DNA of 6,922 nucleotides from Clostridiales bacterium (GCA_004558105.1 SFEB01000055.1:1-6922); one strand, 5' to 3'. Counted from the first letter of the stretch, positions 1 to 6,246 are shown. Program-made: numbers and translations. Notes: generated from the sequence alone by a model not told the origin.

Positions 1-483
1 CCAGGAAGCTTTTTGGTAGGCGAAGGTTACTGCATGTGGAATTACCAGATAAAACCAGAGCTCAAAGCAAAGCTCCTCGAAGGCAATCCTTTATACAAGT
101 TCGACGACGCTTACAAAGCTTACGCTTACGACGGCAGAGCGATACAAGACATCAACATCAAAATACTAAAAAATATTCCAGAGAATTTTAGATTGGAATA
201 CGTATTCAAGATACACGGCAAAACAATTGGTTTATATCACGGTTATCAATTCGAACCAGAAAAGTTATTTTATTACGCAAAGCTTATCAACAAAGACCAG
301 ATAGGCGCGTGGAGAGACGTATTATGCTTCGATTTCGGAGAGATGGCAGACAAGACAGTATTAGTGGCGACAGGCAATAAAATGCTTTATTACGCTTTTA
401 GAGAGGCGGTAGAACACAGATGGATCGCTTTTGCGTCGGCCGAAGAAGGTTGGCTTATCGAAGAGATTTATCAATCAATTTAA
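1..483 (+). CDS. Probable DNA-packaging ATPase, C-terminal part (phi29 gp16-like), 5' end outside the window
   Basis: This reading frame is open from the first base and ends at TAA 481-483, giving 160 visible residues. It is therefore probably the 3' end of a longer gene. The visible part has no Walker motif. It resembles the C-terminal region of phi29 gp16, the ATPase that drives genomic DNA into the prohead. There is a segment with a D-G turn (YAYDGR, near residues 43-48), then a hydrophobic strand leading to a G-K-T-I-G-L-Y strand pair. That matches the order of the gp16 'F-S-I-V-Y-N-G-F-T-L-G-V-W' region, and a final helical segment follows. I judged this match by eye from memory, and it is the weakest family call here. 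A shorter alternative starts at ATG 34, with GAAGG at 22-26 seven bases upstream. That would give a free-standing 149-aa protein, so the partial-gene reading is not certain. Phi29 has gp16 at the end of the late operon, whereas here the gene precedes the tail knob. Confidence 0.55.
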   Translation, partial: PGSFLVGEGYCMWNYQIKPELKAKLLEGNPLYKFDDAYKAYAYDGRAIQDINIKILKNIPENFRLEYVFKIHGKTIGLYHGYQFEPEKLFYYAKLINKDQIGAWRDVLCFDFGEMADKTVLVATGNKMLYYAFREAVEHRWIAFASAEEGWLIEEIYQSI

Positions 484-531
484 TTCATAGCAAAATATGA
501 ATAAAATTTCACATTCATATAAGGAGGAAAC
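484..531 (+). promoter_or_regulatory. Intergenic leader with overlapping inverted repeats before the tail knob gene
   Basis: This gap holds a perfect 8-base inverted repeat, ATATGAAT (495-502) with ATTCATAT (513-520), separated by ten bases. A second copy of ATTCATA lies at 483-489, so the central TATGAAT (496-502) can pair to the left (7 pairs, 6-base loop) or to the right (8 pairs, 10-base loop), but not both. The right arm ends directly at the Shine-Dalgarno sequence AAGGAGG (521-527), which is four bases from the ATG at 532. The arms are AT-rich and would form only weak hairpins. The repeat could be a protein-binding operator, an RNA element affecting translation, or chance. I see no convincing sigma-A promoter here. 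Confidence 0.5.
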
Positions 532-2694
532 ATGACATCAACAATCGTACTTTATCAAACAGAGATAACGCCAGAAATCAATGCAAAAGTCGATGACCTC
601 GAGAGTTATCTTTCGACATGCCGTACGGAAGTTATCTCCAATTTCCAATACGTAAAGATAGACCTCGACATCACAATCAAAGTCAACATGGCGCAATCGA
701 ACACACCATCGTTCGCGTATAATTATTTGTCGATAAAGAGAGAAGACGATCCGAAGAAGTATTATTACTTTATTTTGAAAAGCAATTGGACTTCCGCAAA
801 CACGATTTCGTTACAGCTTTCGCTCGATACGATAAACACTTTTTGGAACGATTTGACTTGGACGAAGAACACGCACATCACGAGGCAGCACAAAGACAGA
901 TTCAACAAAGCAAGCAAATTTTCAGACGGAACTGACATTTATTTACACAGAACGGTAGATAGGTTCGAAGAAGGCGTTACGCCAGTCAAAACGTTGAAGA
1001 GCAGCGAGAAAATTGAAGCAGGCTTGAAATGCGACCATTATCTCATTTACAGGACAAAAGGCACGACAAACACAGATCCAATCGATTGCTTTTATTGCAC
1101 GAACATAGATTTATTCGTAGAAGGCGACATACAGAACGGTATTATTTCGTCTGACTTCGACAGAGCAGTAAACATAATCTTTTACAGCAGAGACAACGAA
1201 GACTTCCAATATACAGGCGTAAACGGCAACACAGTAACAATAGGCAAAAACCAGAAGTACAAAGCGTTGATTTTAGCCAAAGGTCAGGCGAGCACAACGG
1301 CAGGCTTCGACGTTATAGCGGTCACAGAGAATGGAGGCTTTTCGGCAGGAAATGGAAACGTTTATTGCGACAGTAACGTAAAGACGAGAGTTCTCGAAAA
1401 CTTAAACATAGCAGGTTACATATTCAATTACGAAAATTTAGCAGCCGACACTTACGGACAATTGCTTACGTATTACAACGACAAACCGTCATATCGCGTT
1501 TCTTTAGGCACAGCAACGACAGAACCGTTGAAATCAATATACGACATAGACAGGACAGACAGCAGGCTCGTAAAGATTATCAAAATGCCTTACGCTCCGT
1601 TCGGCACATCTTATAGTTTTATCAATGGCAGGACTTATATAAGAATTCCAAAAGGTTGGAGCCTATATGAGAATTACCTCAGACTAGACGATTTGAACGA
1701 CGAATTCCTTTATACAGTAACAACGCAGCCAATCGAAGAACTAACGTTGACAATTCCGCAAAGCGACATAGGCACGATCGATAACAGCTCGACTTACGAA
1801 AGCAAATTATACAACAGTAATTATTATACGTTGAAATACATGTACGATAACTTCGAGAAGGAAATTCTTTTAGAGAGAACGACGCCGTTACAGATAACAG
1901 GAAGCGCGGAAGAAAGGAATCCTTACGTCACGATCAAGTTCAAACAGTCGAATAACATTTCATCAAACAGCTTATTCGATTTTGAAGTAGGAAACGTAAC
2001 GAAATACGAAGAGCCAACGCTTTATAGTAGATTTTTGAACGTAAATAGAAGCCAGGAAGTCGCGCTTTATACATCGCCTTATCTCGAATACATCAGGAAC
2101 GGTTACAATTACGATAAAAAGGCACAGGCGTTACAGCTCGAACAAAACGTCACAAGCGCACTTTTAGGTACAGTAGCGTCGGTAGGAAGCTTTATTTTCG
2201 GCGGAGCGGTAGGCGCGGCGGCAGGTATTTCACTCGCAACGTCAACACTAAATAATTTAGCTTCGATAACGACGAATATGGTTTCCTCGGAACAGGCGAT
2301 ACAACAGAAGCTCGAACAAGCGTCGAGATCACCAGCCAGCGTTTCAAGCACGACCGATTTGAATTTGCTCTCTTATTACAACGGCAACAGGCTTATAAAG
2401 GTCACAGAGAGCTGCTCGGACCAGGTAAAACAAGCGATTTACAATCTTTTCAGGCTCACAGGTTACGCGTGCGATGATTACGCAATACCGACATTTGATT
2501 CGAGATTATATTACAACTTCGTTCAATGCAAAGCGGACTTCGATGAGTTGAGATGGTTTTACGGACAAAACATTTTGAACGATATTAAACAAAGATTCGA
2601 AGTAGGAATAACGGTTTTTCATAAATATAACAATAGTTATGATTGGCACCAGCAAAAGGAGAACTTCGAAAAATGGTTAGTCAGCAATACTTAA
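532..2694 (+). CDS. Tail knob / distal tail tube protein (phi29 gp9-like)
   Basis: This 720-aa protein should form the distal tail tube that ejects DNA through the host membrane. Three stretches match phi29 gp9 (599 aa). Near residues 95-120, the L-S-L-D-T-I-N-T-F-W segment followed by THITRQHKDRF parallels gp9 'F-E-I-D-V-L-Q-T-W ... V-R-E-H'. At about 515-600, a Y-L segment and a helical run lead into a strongly hydrophobic Gly/Ala-rich stretch (about 543-569) and a Q-rich helix. This corresponds to the gp9 loop that forms a membrane pore. Near the C terminus, the G-Y-A-C-D-D-Y, N-F-V-Q-C-K-A-D and G-I-T-V-F-H segments parallel gp9 'KYGYKINR', 'NYVQTKD' and 'NGITLWH'. The extra length relative to gp9 lies before the hydrophobic loop. 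AAGGAGG at 521-527 supports the start at 532. The 3' end overlaps the next gene by 22 bases. Confidence 0.9.
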   Translation: MTSTIVLYQTEITPEINAKVDDLESYLSTCRTEVISNFQYVKIDLDITIKVNMAQSNTPSFAYNYLSIKREDDPKKYYYFILKSNWTSANTISLQLSLDTINTFWNDLTWTKNTHITRQHKDRFNKASKFSDGTDIYLHRTVDRFEEGVTPVKTLKSSEKIEAGLKCDHYLIYRTKGTTNTDPIDCFYCTNIDLFVEGDIQNGIISSDFDRAVNIIFYSRDNEDFQYTGVNGNTVTIGKNQKYKALILAKGQASTTAGFDVIAVTENGGFSAGNGNVYCDSNVKTRVLENLNIAGYIFNYENLAADTYGQLLTYYNDKPSYRVSLGTATTEPLKSIYDIDRTDSRLVKIIKMPYAPFGTSYSFINGRTYIRIPKGWSLYENYLRLDDLNDEFLYTVTTQPIEELTLTIPQSDIGTIDNSSTYESKLYNSNYYTLKYMYDNFEKEILLERTTPLQITGSAEERNPYVTIKFKQSNNISSNSLFDFEVGNVTKYEEPTLYSRFLNVNRSQEVALYTSPYLEYIRNGYNYDKKAQALQLEQNVTSALLGTVASVGSFIFGGAVGAAAGISLATSTLNNLASITTNMVSSEQAIQQKLEQASRSPASVSSTTDLNLLSYYNGNRLIKVTESCSDQVKQAIYNLFRLTGYACDDYAIPTFDSRLYYNFVQCKADFDELRWFYGQNILNDIKQRFEVGITVFHKYNNSYDWHQQKENFEKWLVSNT
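2154..2251 (+). other. Region encoding the hydrophobic, probably membrane-active loop of the knob protein
   Basis: These codons specify about residues 542-573 of the knob protein. The stretch has almost no charged residues and is dominated by Gly, Ala, Val, Ile, Leu and Phe (for example GSFIFGGAVGAAAG). It lies about three quarters along the protein, between a Q/E-rich helix before and a Q-rich helix after. In phi29 gp9 the equivalent long loop plugs the tube before ejection and then inserts into the membrane as a pore. The same role here is inferred from position and composition. Confidence 0.7.
2654..2661 (+). promoter_or_regulatory. Ribosome binding site inside the knob gene that fixes the start of the next gene
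   Basis: AAAAGGAG lies eleven bases before ATG 2673, inside the last codons of the knob gene. It supports starting the 180-aa gene at 2673 rather than at the in-frame TTG at 2643, which has no comparable site upstream. Confidence 0.7.
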
Positions 2695-3215
2695 AGAATT
2701 ACGCAGAAAAGATTTACCGTCACGTAGAAGGATATTCGTTCGATAAGGTTATTAGACTTTTTCCAAGGCTTTATATACAGATAAAATACTATTACGACCG
2801 AATTAAGTCAAACGAATTCATCAATCAATTACGCACGATACAGATTTATGGTTATTTGGAAGGAATAAAAAACTTCCAAGAATTAGTCAACAGAGACATA
2901 ACAGCTGCTAATTTAAGCGTATTTCAACTCAAAAAAAGAGAAGAACTAATCGATGCGATGCCAGAAGGAAAAGAGAAGGAATTGCTTTATACAGATTTTT
3001 ATTATGATGCAATCGAGCACATAAAAAAAGAAAACGTAATGAATTTGAGTCTTCTTACTTCTTATCAACAAATGCTTCAAGATTTGAGCAGTTTCGGAGT
3101 TCCAGAATTCAGCAAATTATCAACAAAAATCGCAGATAGAATTAGTTACATCAACGATAGAATCAAATACAACAATGATTTTATTGCTTACCTCGAAGAA
3201 AACTTTAATATTTAA
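2673..3215 (+). CDS. Unrecognised helical protein between knob and portal genes (180 aa)
   Basis: I do not recognise this protein. It has 180 residues, no signal peptide or membrane segment, and looks almost entirely alpha-helical. The first half is rich in aromatic and basic residues (for example YIQIKYYYDRI at 34-44). A charged K/E-rich middle follows (about 86-106, including a run around MPEGKEKE), then more helices and an N/D/Y-rich tail. It has few Gly or Pro residues. The start at ATG 2673 is chosen because of the AAAAGGAG site at 2654-2661, and it makes a 22-base overlap with the knob gene. The stop codon shares bases with the portal ribosome binding site, so translation of the three genes is probably coupled. 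Phi29 has no gene between 9 and 10. The position suggests a small structural or assembly protein of the tail or connector, but that is inference from context only. Confidence 0.82.
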   Translation: MVSQQYLKNYAEKIYRHVEGYSFDKVIRLFPRLYIQIKYYYDRIKSNEFINQLRTIQIYGYLEGIKNFQELVNRDITAANLSVFQLKKREELIDAMPEGKEKELLYTDFYYDAIEHIKKENVMNLSLLTSYQQMLQDLSSFGVPEFSKLSTKIADRISYINDRIKYNNDFIAYLEENFNI

Positions 3216-3220
3216 AGGAG
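3214..3220 (+). promoter_or_regulatory. Ribosome binding site of the portal gene
   Basis: AAAGGAG lies five bases before ATG 3226. It overlaps the TAA stop (3213-3215) of the preceding gene. This decides the portal start at 3226, against a longer in-frame extension beginning at 3175 inside the previous gene. Confidence 0.8.
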
Positions 3221-3225
3221 AAATT

Positions 3226-4182
3226 ATGGCAGAGACAAAAAAGAAAAAGAATCCAAAATACGATTTCTGCAAGCGTTACAAAGGTTGCGGAGCCGAAGTA
3301 AAAACGTTCATCAATCAAGTCGCACAGAACTTAAAGAACAAATATTACAACGTTTGGATGAGCAAATTCAAATGGAGCGGATTGGATGAAGAGATCAAAG
3401 AGCAGGAGCAGAATTACATTATGCGTCATTTTTGGTCGGAAGGAACCGTCGCGCTTCGTAACATCAAAGGCTTAAATTTGATTGCCATGTGTCCGTGGAA
3501 TACAGAGACTTACAATTATTTGGATTTTCCAGAAAAGATAGTTTTAGTCAACAAGCGTGGCGTATCAAAAACGATAATTCCATCAACTCCGCAAGTCGTA
3601 AATAAAGACGTCGCGTTGCTTTATTGCTTACCAAATCACAAATCAATTTCGTCGGTCGTTTATTATTACATCGAAAGAATGATTCAAGTGGAAATCGTAA
3701 TTAATAATAACTTAAAATTACAGAACATTCCGTTCGTTATCGGCGTTACAGAGGAAGACAAAGACCAGTTCGATGACATAATCGAGAAAATACTCAACAA
3801 CGAATTAGTCGTTTTTACCAGCGTAAATGACATCAAAAAGCTTCAAACGTTGGCGACCAATGCGCCTTACATCGTAGACAAGCTTAAAACTTATTTGGTA
3901 TCGCTCGAAAACGAATTGCTCACAGTCCTCGGAATTGATAACAGCGGAGCACAGGCAAAGCAAGCACAGCTCACGGTCGACGAAGTAAACGCAAGTAACG
4001 ATATCATCAACGATTACGGATTGGCGATAGAAGACGAAATAAAGGCGTGGTTAGAGAGAGCTAACGCAGTTCTCGGAAGAAATATCTCGATTGAAGCGAA
4101 GACAAAACCAGTCGACTCAACGCACGATTACGAAGACGTTACGATTACGGAAAGCAAAGAGAAATCAGAGGAGGCAGAATAA
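3226..4182 (+). CDS. Portal / upper collar (head-tail connector) protein, phi29 gp10-like
   Basis: This 318-aa protein should form the dodecameric portal ring at one vertex of the prohead, through which DNA enters and leaves; phi29 gp10 has 309 aa. The C-terminal half matches gp10 clearly. NAPYIVDKL (212-220) corresponds to gp10 'DAPYVVDKL', LTVLGI (232-237) to 'MTFLGI', and TVDEVNASND (250-259) to 'VTDEVSSNDE'. The N terminus is strongly basic (KKKK at 5-8, then K11, K16, R17, K19). In phi29 the basic portal N terminus contacts the packaging RNA. The C-terminal tail is acidic (ESKEKSEEAE), as in other portals of this size. The start at 3226 has an ideal AAAGGAG site. The stop overlaps the next start as TAATG, a translational-coupling arrangement typical of proteins made in related amounts. 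Confidence 0.92.
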   Translation: MAETKKKKNPKYDFCKRYKGCGAEVKTFINQVAQNLKNKYYNVWMSKFKWSGLDEEIKEQEQNYIMRHFWSEGTVALRNIKGLNLIAMCPWNTETYNYLDFPEKIVLVNKRGVSKTIIPSTPQVVNKDVALLYCLPNHKSISSVVYYYIERMIQVEIVINNNLKLQNIPFVIGVTEEDKDQFDDIIEKILNNELVVFTSVNDIKKLQTLATNAPYIVDKLKTYLVSLENELLTVLGIDNSGAQAKQAQLTVDEVNASNDIINDYGLAIEDEIKAWLERANAVLGRNISIEAKTKPVDSTHDYEDVTITESKEKSEEAE

Positions 4183-4790
4183 TGTTTGAACCTTACGGAT
4201 TTGAAAGAACTTATTTCTCGATGAACGACATGTACTCCGACATTGGTAGTGGTCCTTACGCTTTTAGAAGTCCAGCACAACCAAGTTGTTATGCCTTTAT
4301 AGACCAAGCGTTACAGGCGGCAGGCTATACTACGACAGGATTGACACCGAGTGTATACTTAACTAATTGTTGGCGAGATTACATTTGGCCGAAGTTTTAT
4401 GACAAGGCAATTTGCTTTACAGATGAACCTTACAAAGAAACAGACGGCAAACAACCAATTTACGAGGCTTTCGCTAATGCATGCGGACCAATAATTTCGT
4501 GGCTTATCGGCAGTTCGGAAAAATACAGCTTACTTATCGCAAATCAAGAAGCGAACAAAGACAAATTACTCGGACAGATAAAGAGTTCGAGCACACAACG
4601 TTTCAACGACACGCCGCAAAATCAAGGCGAGTTCGAAGACGAAGCACACAACACCAACGTTACGAAGAATGAATCGGCAACGGACGGAGGAACGCTTTTA
4701 TCAAGATTGAACGAGATAGAAGACAACCTCAAACGTTTGTACGAAGATTGGAGTAACGAATTTAGAAAGTTTATATTTTGGAGCGTATAA
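4182..4790 (+). CDS. Lower collar / tail connector protein (phi29 gp11-like)
   Basis: This 202-aa protein should join the portal to the tail knob as the proximal tail tube. It directly follows the portal gene, as gp11 follows gp10 in phi29. Its AGAGGAGG site (4167-4174) is seven bases before ATG 4182. The most characteristic part is RFNDTPQN at 140-147, followed by an acidic, N/T-rich stretch. A D-G-G-T-L-L-S-R-L motif then leads into a C-terminal amphipathic helix (about 170-198) with regular Leu/Ile spacing. I recall this S/N-D-T-P-Q plus 'SRL-E-I' arrangement from lower collar proteins of small podoviruses of Gram-positive hosts. Phi29 gp11 is longer (293 aa), so this is a short version. 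The N-terminal region (about 1-75) is aromatic-rich and probably contacts the portal. There is no membrane segment or signal peptide. Confidence 0.78.
   Translation: MFEPYGFERTYFSMNDMYSDIGSGPYAFRSPAQPSCYAFIDQALQAAGYTTTGLTPSVYLTNCWRDYIWPKFYDKAICFTDEPYKETDGKQPIYEAFANACGPIISWLIGSSEKYSLLIANQEANKDKLLGQIKSSSTQRFNDTPQNQGEFEDEAHNTNVTKNESATDGGTLLSRLNEIEDNLKRLYEDWSNEFRKFIFWSV
4780..4783 (+). promoter_or_regulatory. Ribosome binding site inside the lower collar gene that fixes the scaffold start
   Basis: GGAG lies nine bases before ATG 4793, within the last codons of the lower collar gene. An in-frame TTG at 4778 would extend the scaffold by five residues but would put this site inside the coding region, so ATG 4793 is preferred. 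Confidence 0.65.
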
Positions 4791-4792
4791 TT

Positions 4793-5092
4793 ATGAGTTT
4801 TACTACTGAATTAAGACAACTTATTAGTCAACTATTTGATGCGGCTACTGACAAAGAAACAATCGCAAAATCGGCGGTCGTATCGAGCAAAATAGATGAA
4901 ATCGAGGCTGAACAAAAAGCTTCGAAGGAGAGTTACGACGCACTTCTTAAAGACTACAAAGACGTCGTTCTCCACACTTCTTTTAAGCCGCTTAACGCAA
5001 GCGACAAAGGCGCAGATGGTCCTACGGCAAGCCTCGATCCAAACCAAGCGTTCGAGGAAGCGCTCAAACAAGCCATGAACCAAAAACAATAA
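4793..5092 (+). CDS. Probable prohead scaffolding protein (phi29 gp7-like)
   Basis: This 99-aa protein is almost the same size as phi29 gp7 (98 aa) and, like it, is encoded just upstream of the major capsid gene. The N-terminal third looks helical. A long charged helix covers about residues 31-60 (ending with the YDALLKDYKDVVL segment). A more polar linker with NASDKGADG follows, and the C terminus is helical and Q/K-rich (EEALKQAMNQKQ). This resembles gp7 in order: helical bundle, long coiled helix with a K-DDL segment, then a flexible tail. The expected role is to guide assembly of capsid protein around the portal and then leave the prohead. There is no hydrophobic core sequence, cysteine or signal peptide. 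The function rests mainly on size, composition and position. The gap to the lower collar gene is only two bases, and the capsid gene follows after 26 bases. Confidence 0.75.
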   Translation: MSFTTELRQLISQLFDAATDKETIAKSAVVSSKIDEIEAEQKASKESYDALLKDYKDVVLHTSFKPLNASDKGADGPTASLDPNQAFEEALKQAMNQKQ

Positions 5093-5118
5093 TTTATTTT
5101 TAAAGGAGAAAAAATCTT

Positions 5119-6099
5119 ATGGCAAAAATTTCTGAAGCAACTCTCAAAGCGGCAGCGGTCGCTTATGTTGATGCGGCAAAACAGGCAAACACTACTTTTA
5201 CTCCGTCCTACGACAACGTTGCAGGCTTACTCGACAAAATCGGCAAGACGGTAACTATTGACGGACTTTATCAAGACCAACTTCCTGAACTCGAAGGCGA
5301 CTTCCTCGCGGCAGGCAAGACGATCGAGGAGTGGTTTATGGACCTTACTCTTTGCGAATCTTACTCCAATTTGGCAGCTGAAATGAACAAAGAAAACGTT
5401 CCGACCGTTCCTTCGTTCGAAGACGTCGTTTACAATTACACTCTCGGCAGACAGAAAATATCCACGACCGAACCTTTTGGCAATATCGAACGTGCGTTCA
5501 ACACGACCGAAGGCGCTGCTAACTTCTATACGAAGATCGCTGAAAGATTACAGAATTCCTACGACGTTTGCAGATACGCGGCGAAGAAACAGTTGCTCGG
5601 TAACGCTATCTCGAAATGCCTCGAGGTAAAAGGTACGAACACCGACGTTTACAAATCCGTTGCTATTCCTACCGACGCTGCTACTGCTGAAGACTTTATC
5701 ATGGCGGTTAAAGAAGCGAAAGAAGACGCGTCCTTTGCTCACGAAGGCGGTCTCGGCGGTGCTTATATCGGCGCTGCTCCTACGCTTAGACTTTACGTTA
5801 AGAAAGGTGTTATGCCTACCGTAGCGGTTAAAGCAATCGCTGGCGCTATCAATCCGCAGGAACTCGCTTTTGACGTTGACGTTAAAGTCGTTGATGATTT
5901 CGGCACGATAACTGGTCAAACCGATACCAAACAAGTTTACGCAGTCCTCGCCGATCCTCGCGGCATCAAGCTCTGCAATTCTTACAACGTAACTCGCGCT
6001 GGAATGAAGGAGGAAGCCGACGCAATGAAGATCGTTCGTCACTACGAAGACACCGCGCTTATCTCCAAATACACGTTCATTCGCGTGTTCGAAGGCTAA
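5119..6099 (+). CDS. Major capsid protein (phi29 gp8-like, HK97 fold)
   Basis: This 326-aa protein should be the shell subunit. It matches the HK97-fold core of phi29 gp8 in order. GKTIEEWFMDLTL (from 66) corresponds to gp8 'GRTIEEIYTDIT'. The N-V-P-T-V region and following strands correspond to 'MPNVKTLFHERNRQ'. Near 112-150 lie FGNIERAFNTTEG and a helix ending in KKQLLGNA (gp8 'WGNFESFVSS ... YMKLLVDNYY'). The Y-A-V-L-A-D segment at 274-279 corresponds to 'EAVLVDKDWF', and the C-terminal HYEDTALISKYTFIRVF corresponds to 'YHVWQTLSVSRFANAVAFV'. It is shorter than gp8 (448 aa) because it ends at the core and lacks the C-terminal Ig-like (Big-2 type) domain. The AAAGGAG site at 5102-5108 supports ATG 5119. 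Its codon use differs from its neighbours (no CCA proline codons, many GCT and GTT), as expected for the most highly expressed gene. Confidence 0.92.
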   Translation: MAKISEATLKAAAVAYVDAAKQANTTFTPSYDNVAGLLDKIGKTVTIDGLYQDQLPELEGDFLAAGKTIEEWFMDLTLCESYSNLAAEMNKENVPTVPSFEDVVYNYTLGRQKISTTEPFGNIERAFNTTEGAANFYTKIAERLQNSYDVCRYAAKKQLLGNAISKCLEVKGTNTDVYKSVAIPTDAATAEDFIMAVKEAKEDASFAHEGGLGGAYIGAAPTLRLYVKKGVMPTVAVKAIAGAINPQELAFDVDVKVVDDFGTITGQTDTKQVYAVLADPRGIKLCNSYNVTRAGMKEEADAMKIVRHYEDTALISKYTFIRVFEG

Positions 6100-6120
6100 C
6101 GCGTAAAATAAGGCTAAAAA

Positions 6121-6150
6121 TCGCCTAAGAAACAGGCAAATTTCAGGCGA
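6121..6150. other. Hairpin after the capsid gene, possible terminator on the minus strand and competitor of the plus-strand terminator
   Basis: TCGCCT (6121-6126) pairs with AGGCGA (6145-6150), and inside it GAAA (6129-6132) pairs with TTTC (6141-6144). This gives ten base pairs with a two-base bulge (6127-6128) and an eight-base loop. Five A residues (6116-6120) directly precede it. Read on the minus strand, the hairpin is therefore followed by TTTTT and has the form of an intrinsic terminator. Its right arm is also the left arm of the plus-strand terminator that ends at 6200, so the two structures cannot form together on one RNA. Confidence 0.55.
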
Positions 6151-6200
6151 AACTCTAACAGACGATAACTTATTCATCTCAAAGGTTTCGCCTCTTTTTT
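6145..6200 (+). terminator. Intrinsic terminator after the major capsid gene
   Basis: AGGCGAAAC (6145-6153) and GTTTCGCCT (6185-6193) form a perfect nine-pair stem, extendable by a T-G pair (6154 with 6184). A loop of about 30 bases separates the arms. One C follows the stem and then six T residues (6195-6200). The loop is longer than usual, which may make termination partial. Its place after the capsid gene suggests it reduces transcription into the 190-aa gene. Confidence 0.72.
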
Positions 6201-6246
6201 ACCTAATTCTCTGGCAATAAAATACTAATAAAAAGGAGACAATAAA

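Noticed and set aside
484..520. Sigma-A promoter before the tail knob gene
   Set aside because: No TTGACA-like and TATAAT-like pair at 16-18 base spacing is present. The inverted repeats explain the visible pattern better.
2109..2351. 80-aa reading frame on the minus strand inside the tail knob gene
   Set aside because: It lies wholly opposite a well-supported gene, is cysteine-rich in an unlikely way, and has no ribosome binding site or neighbours on that strand.
4481..4672. 63-aa plus-strand reading frame inside the lower collar gene
   Set aside because: It is a frame-shifted shadow rich in Arg and Gln, without a ribosome binding site. The frame used by the lower collar protein is clearly supported.
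4832..5089. Minus-strand and alternative-frame reading frames across the scaffold gene
   Set aside because: Composition is unnatural (many Phe, Cys and Val, or many Lys and Arg), and the main frame has a good start, ribosome site and fitting neighbours.
5548..6177. 209-aa minus-strand reading frame opposite the capsid gene
   Set aside because: Its length follows from the biased codon use of the capsid gene. It reads through the terminator region, and its protein looks like no known family.
6201..6240. Possible promoter before the 190-aa gene (TAAAAT or TACTAA as -10 with TTTACC as -35)
   Set aside because: The spacings are about 14 and 19 bases and the boxes are poor matches. The region is simply AT-rich, so I do not call a promoter.
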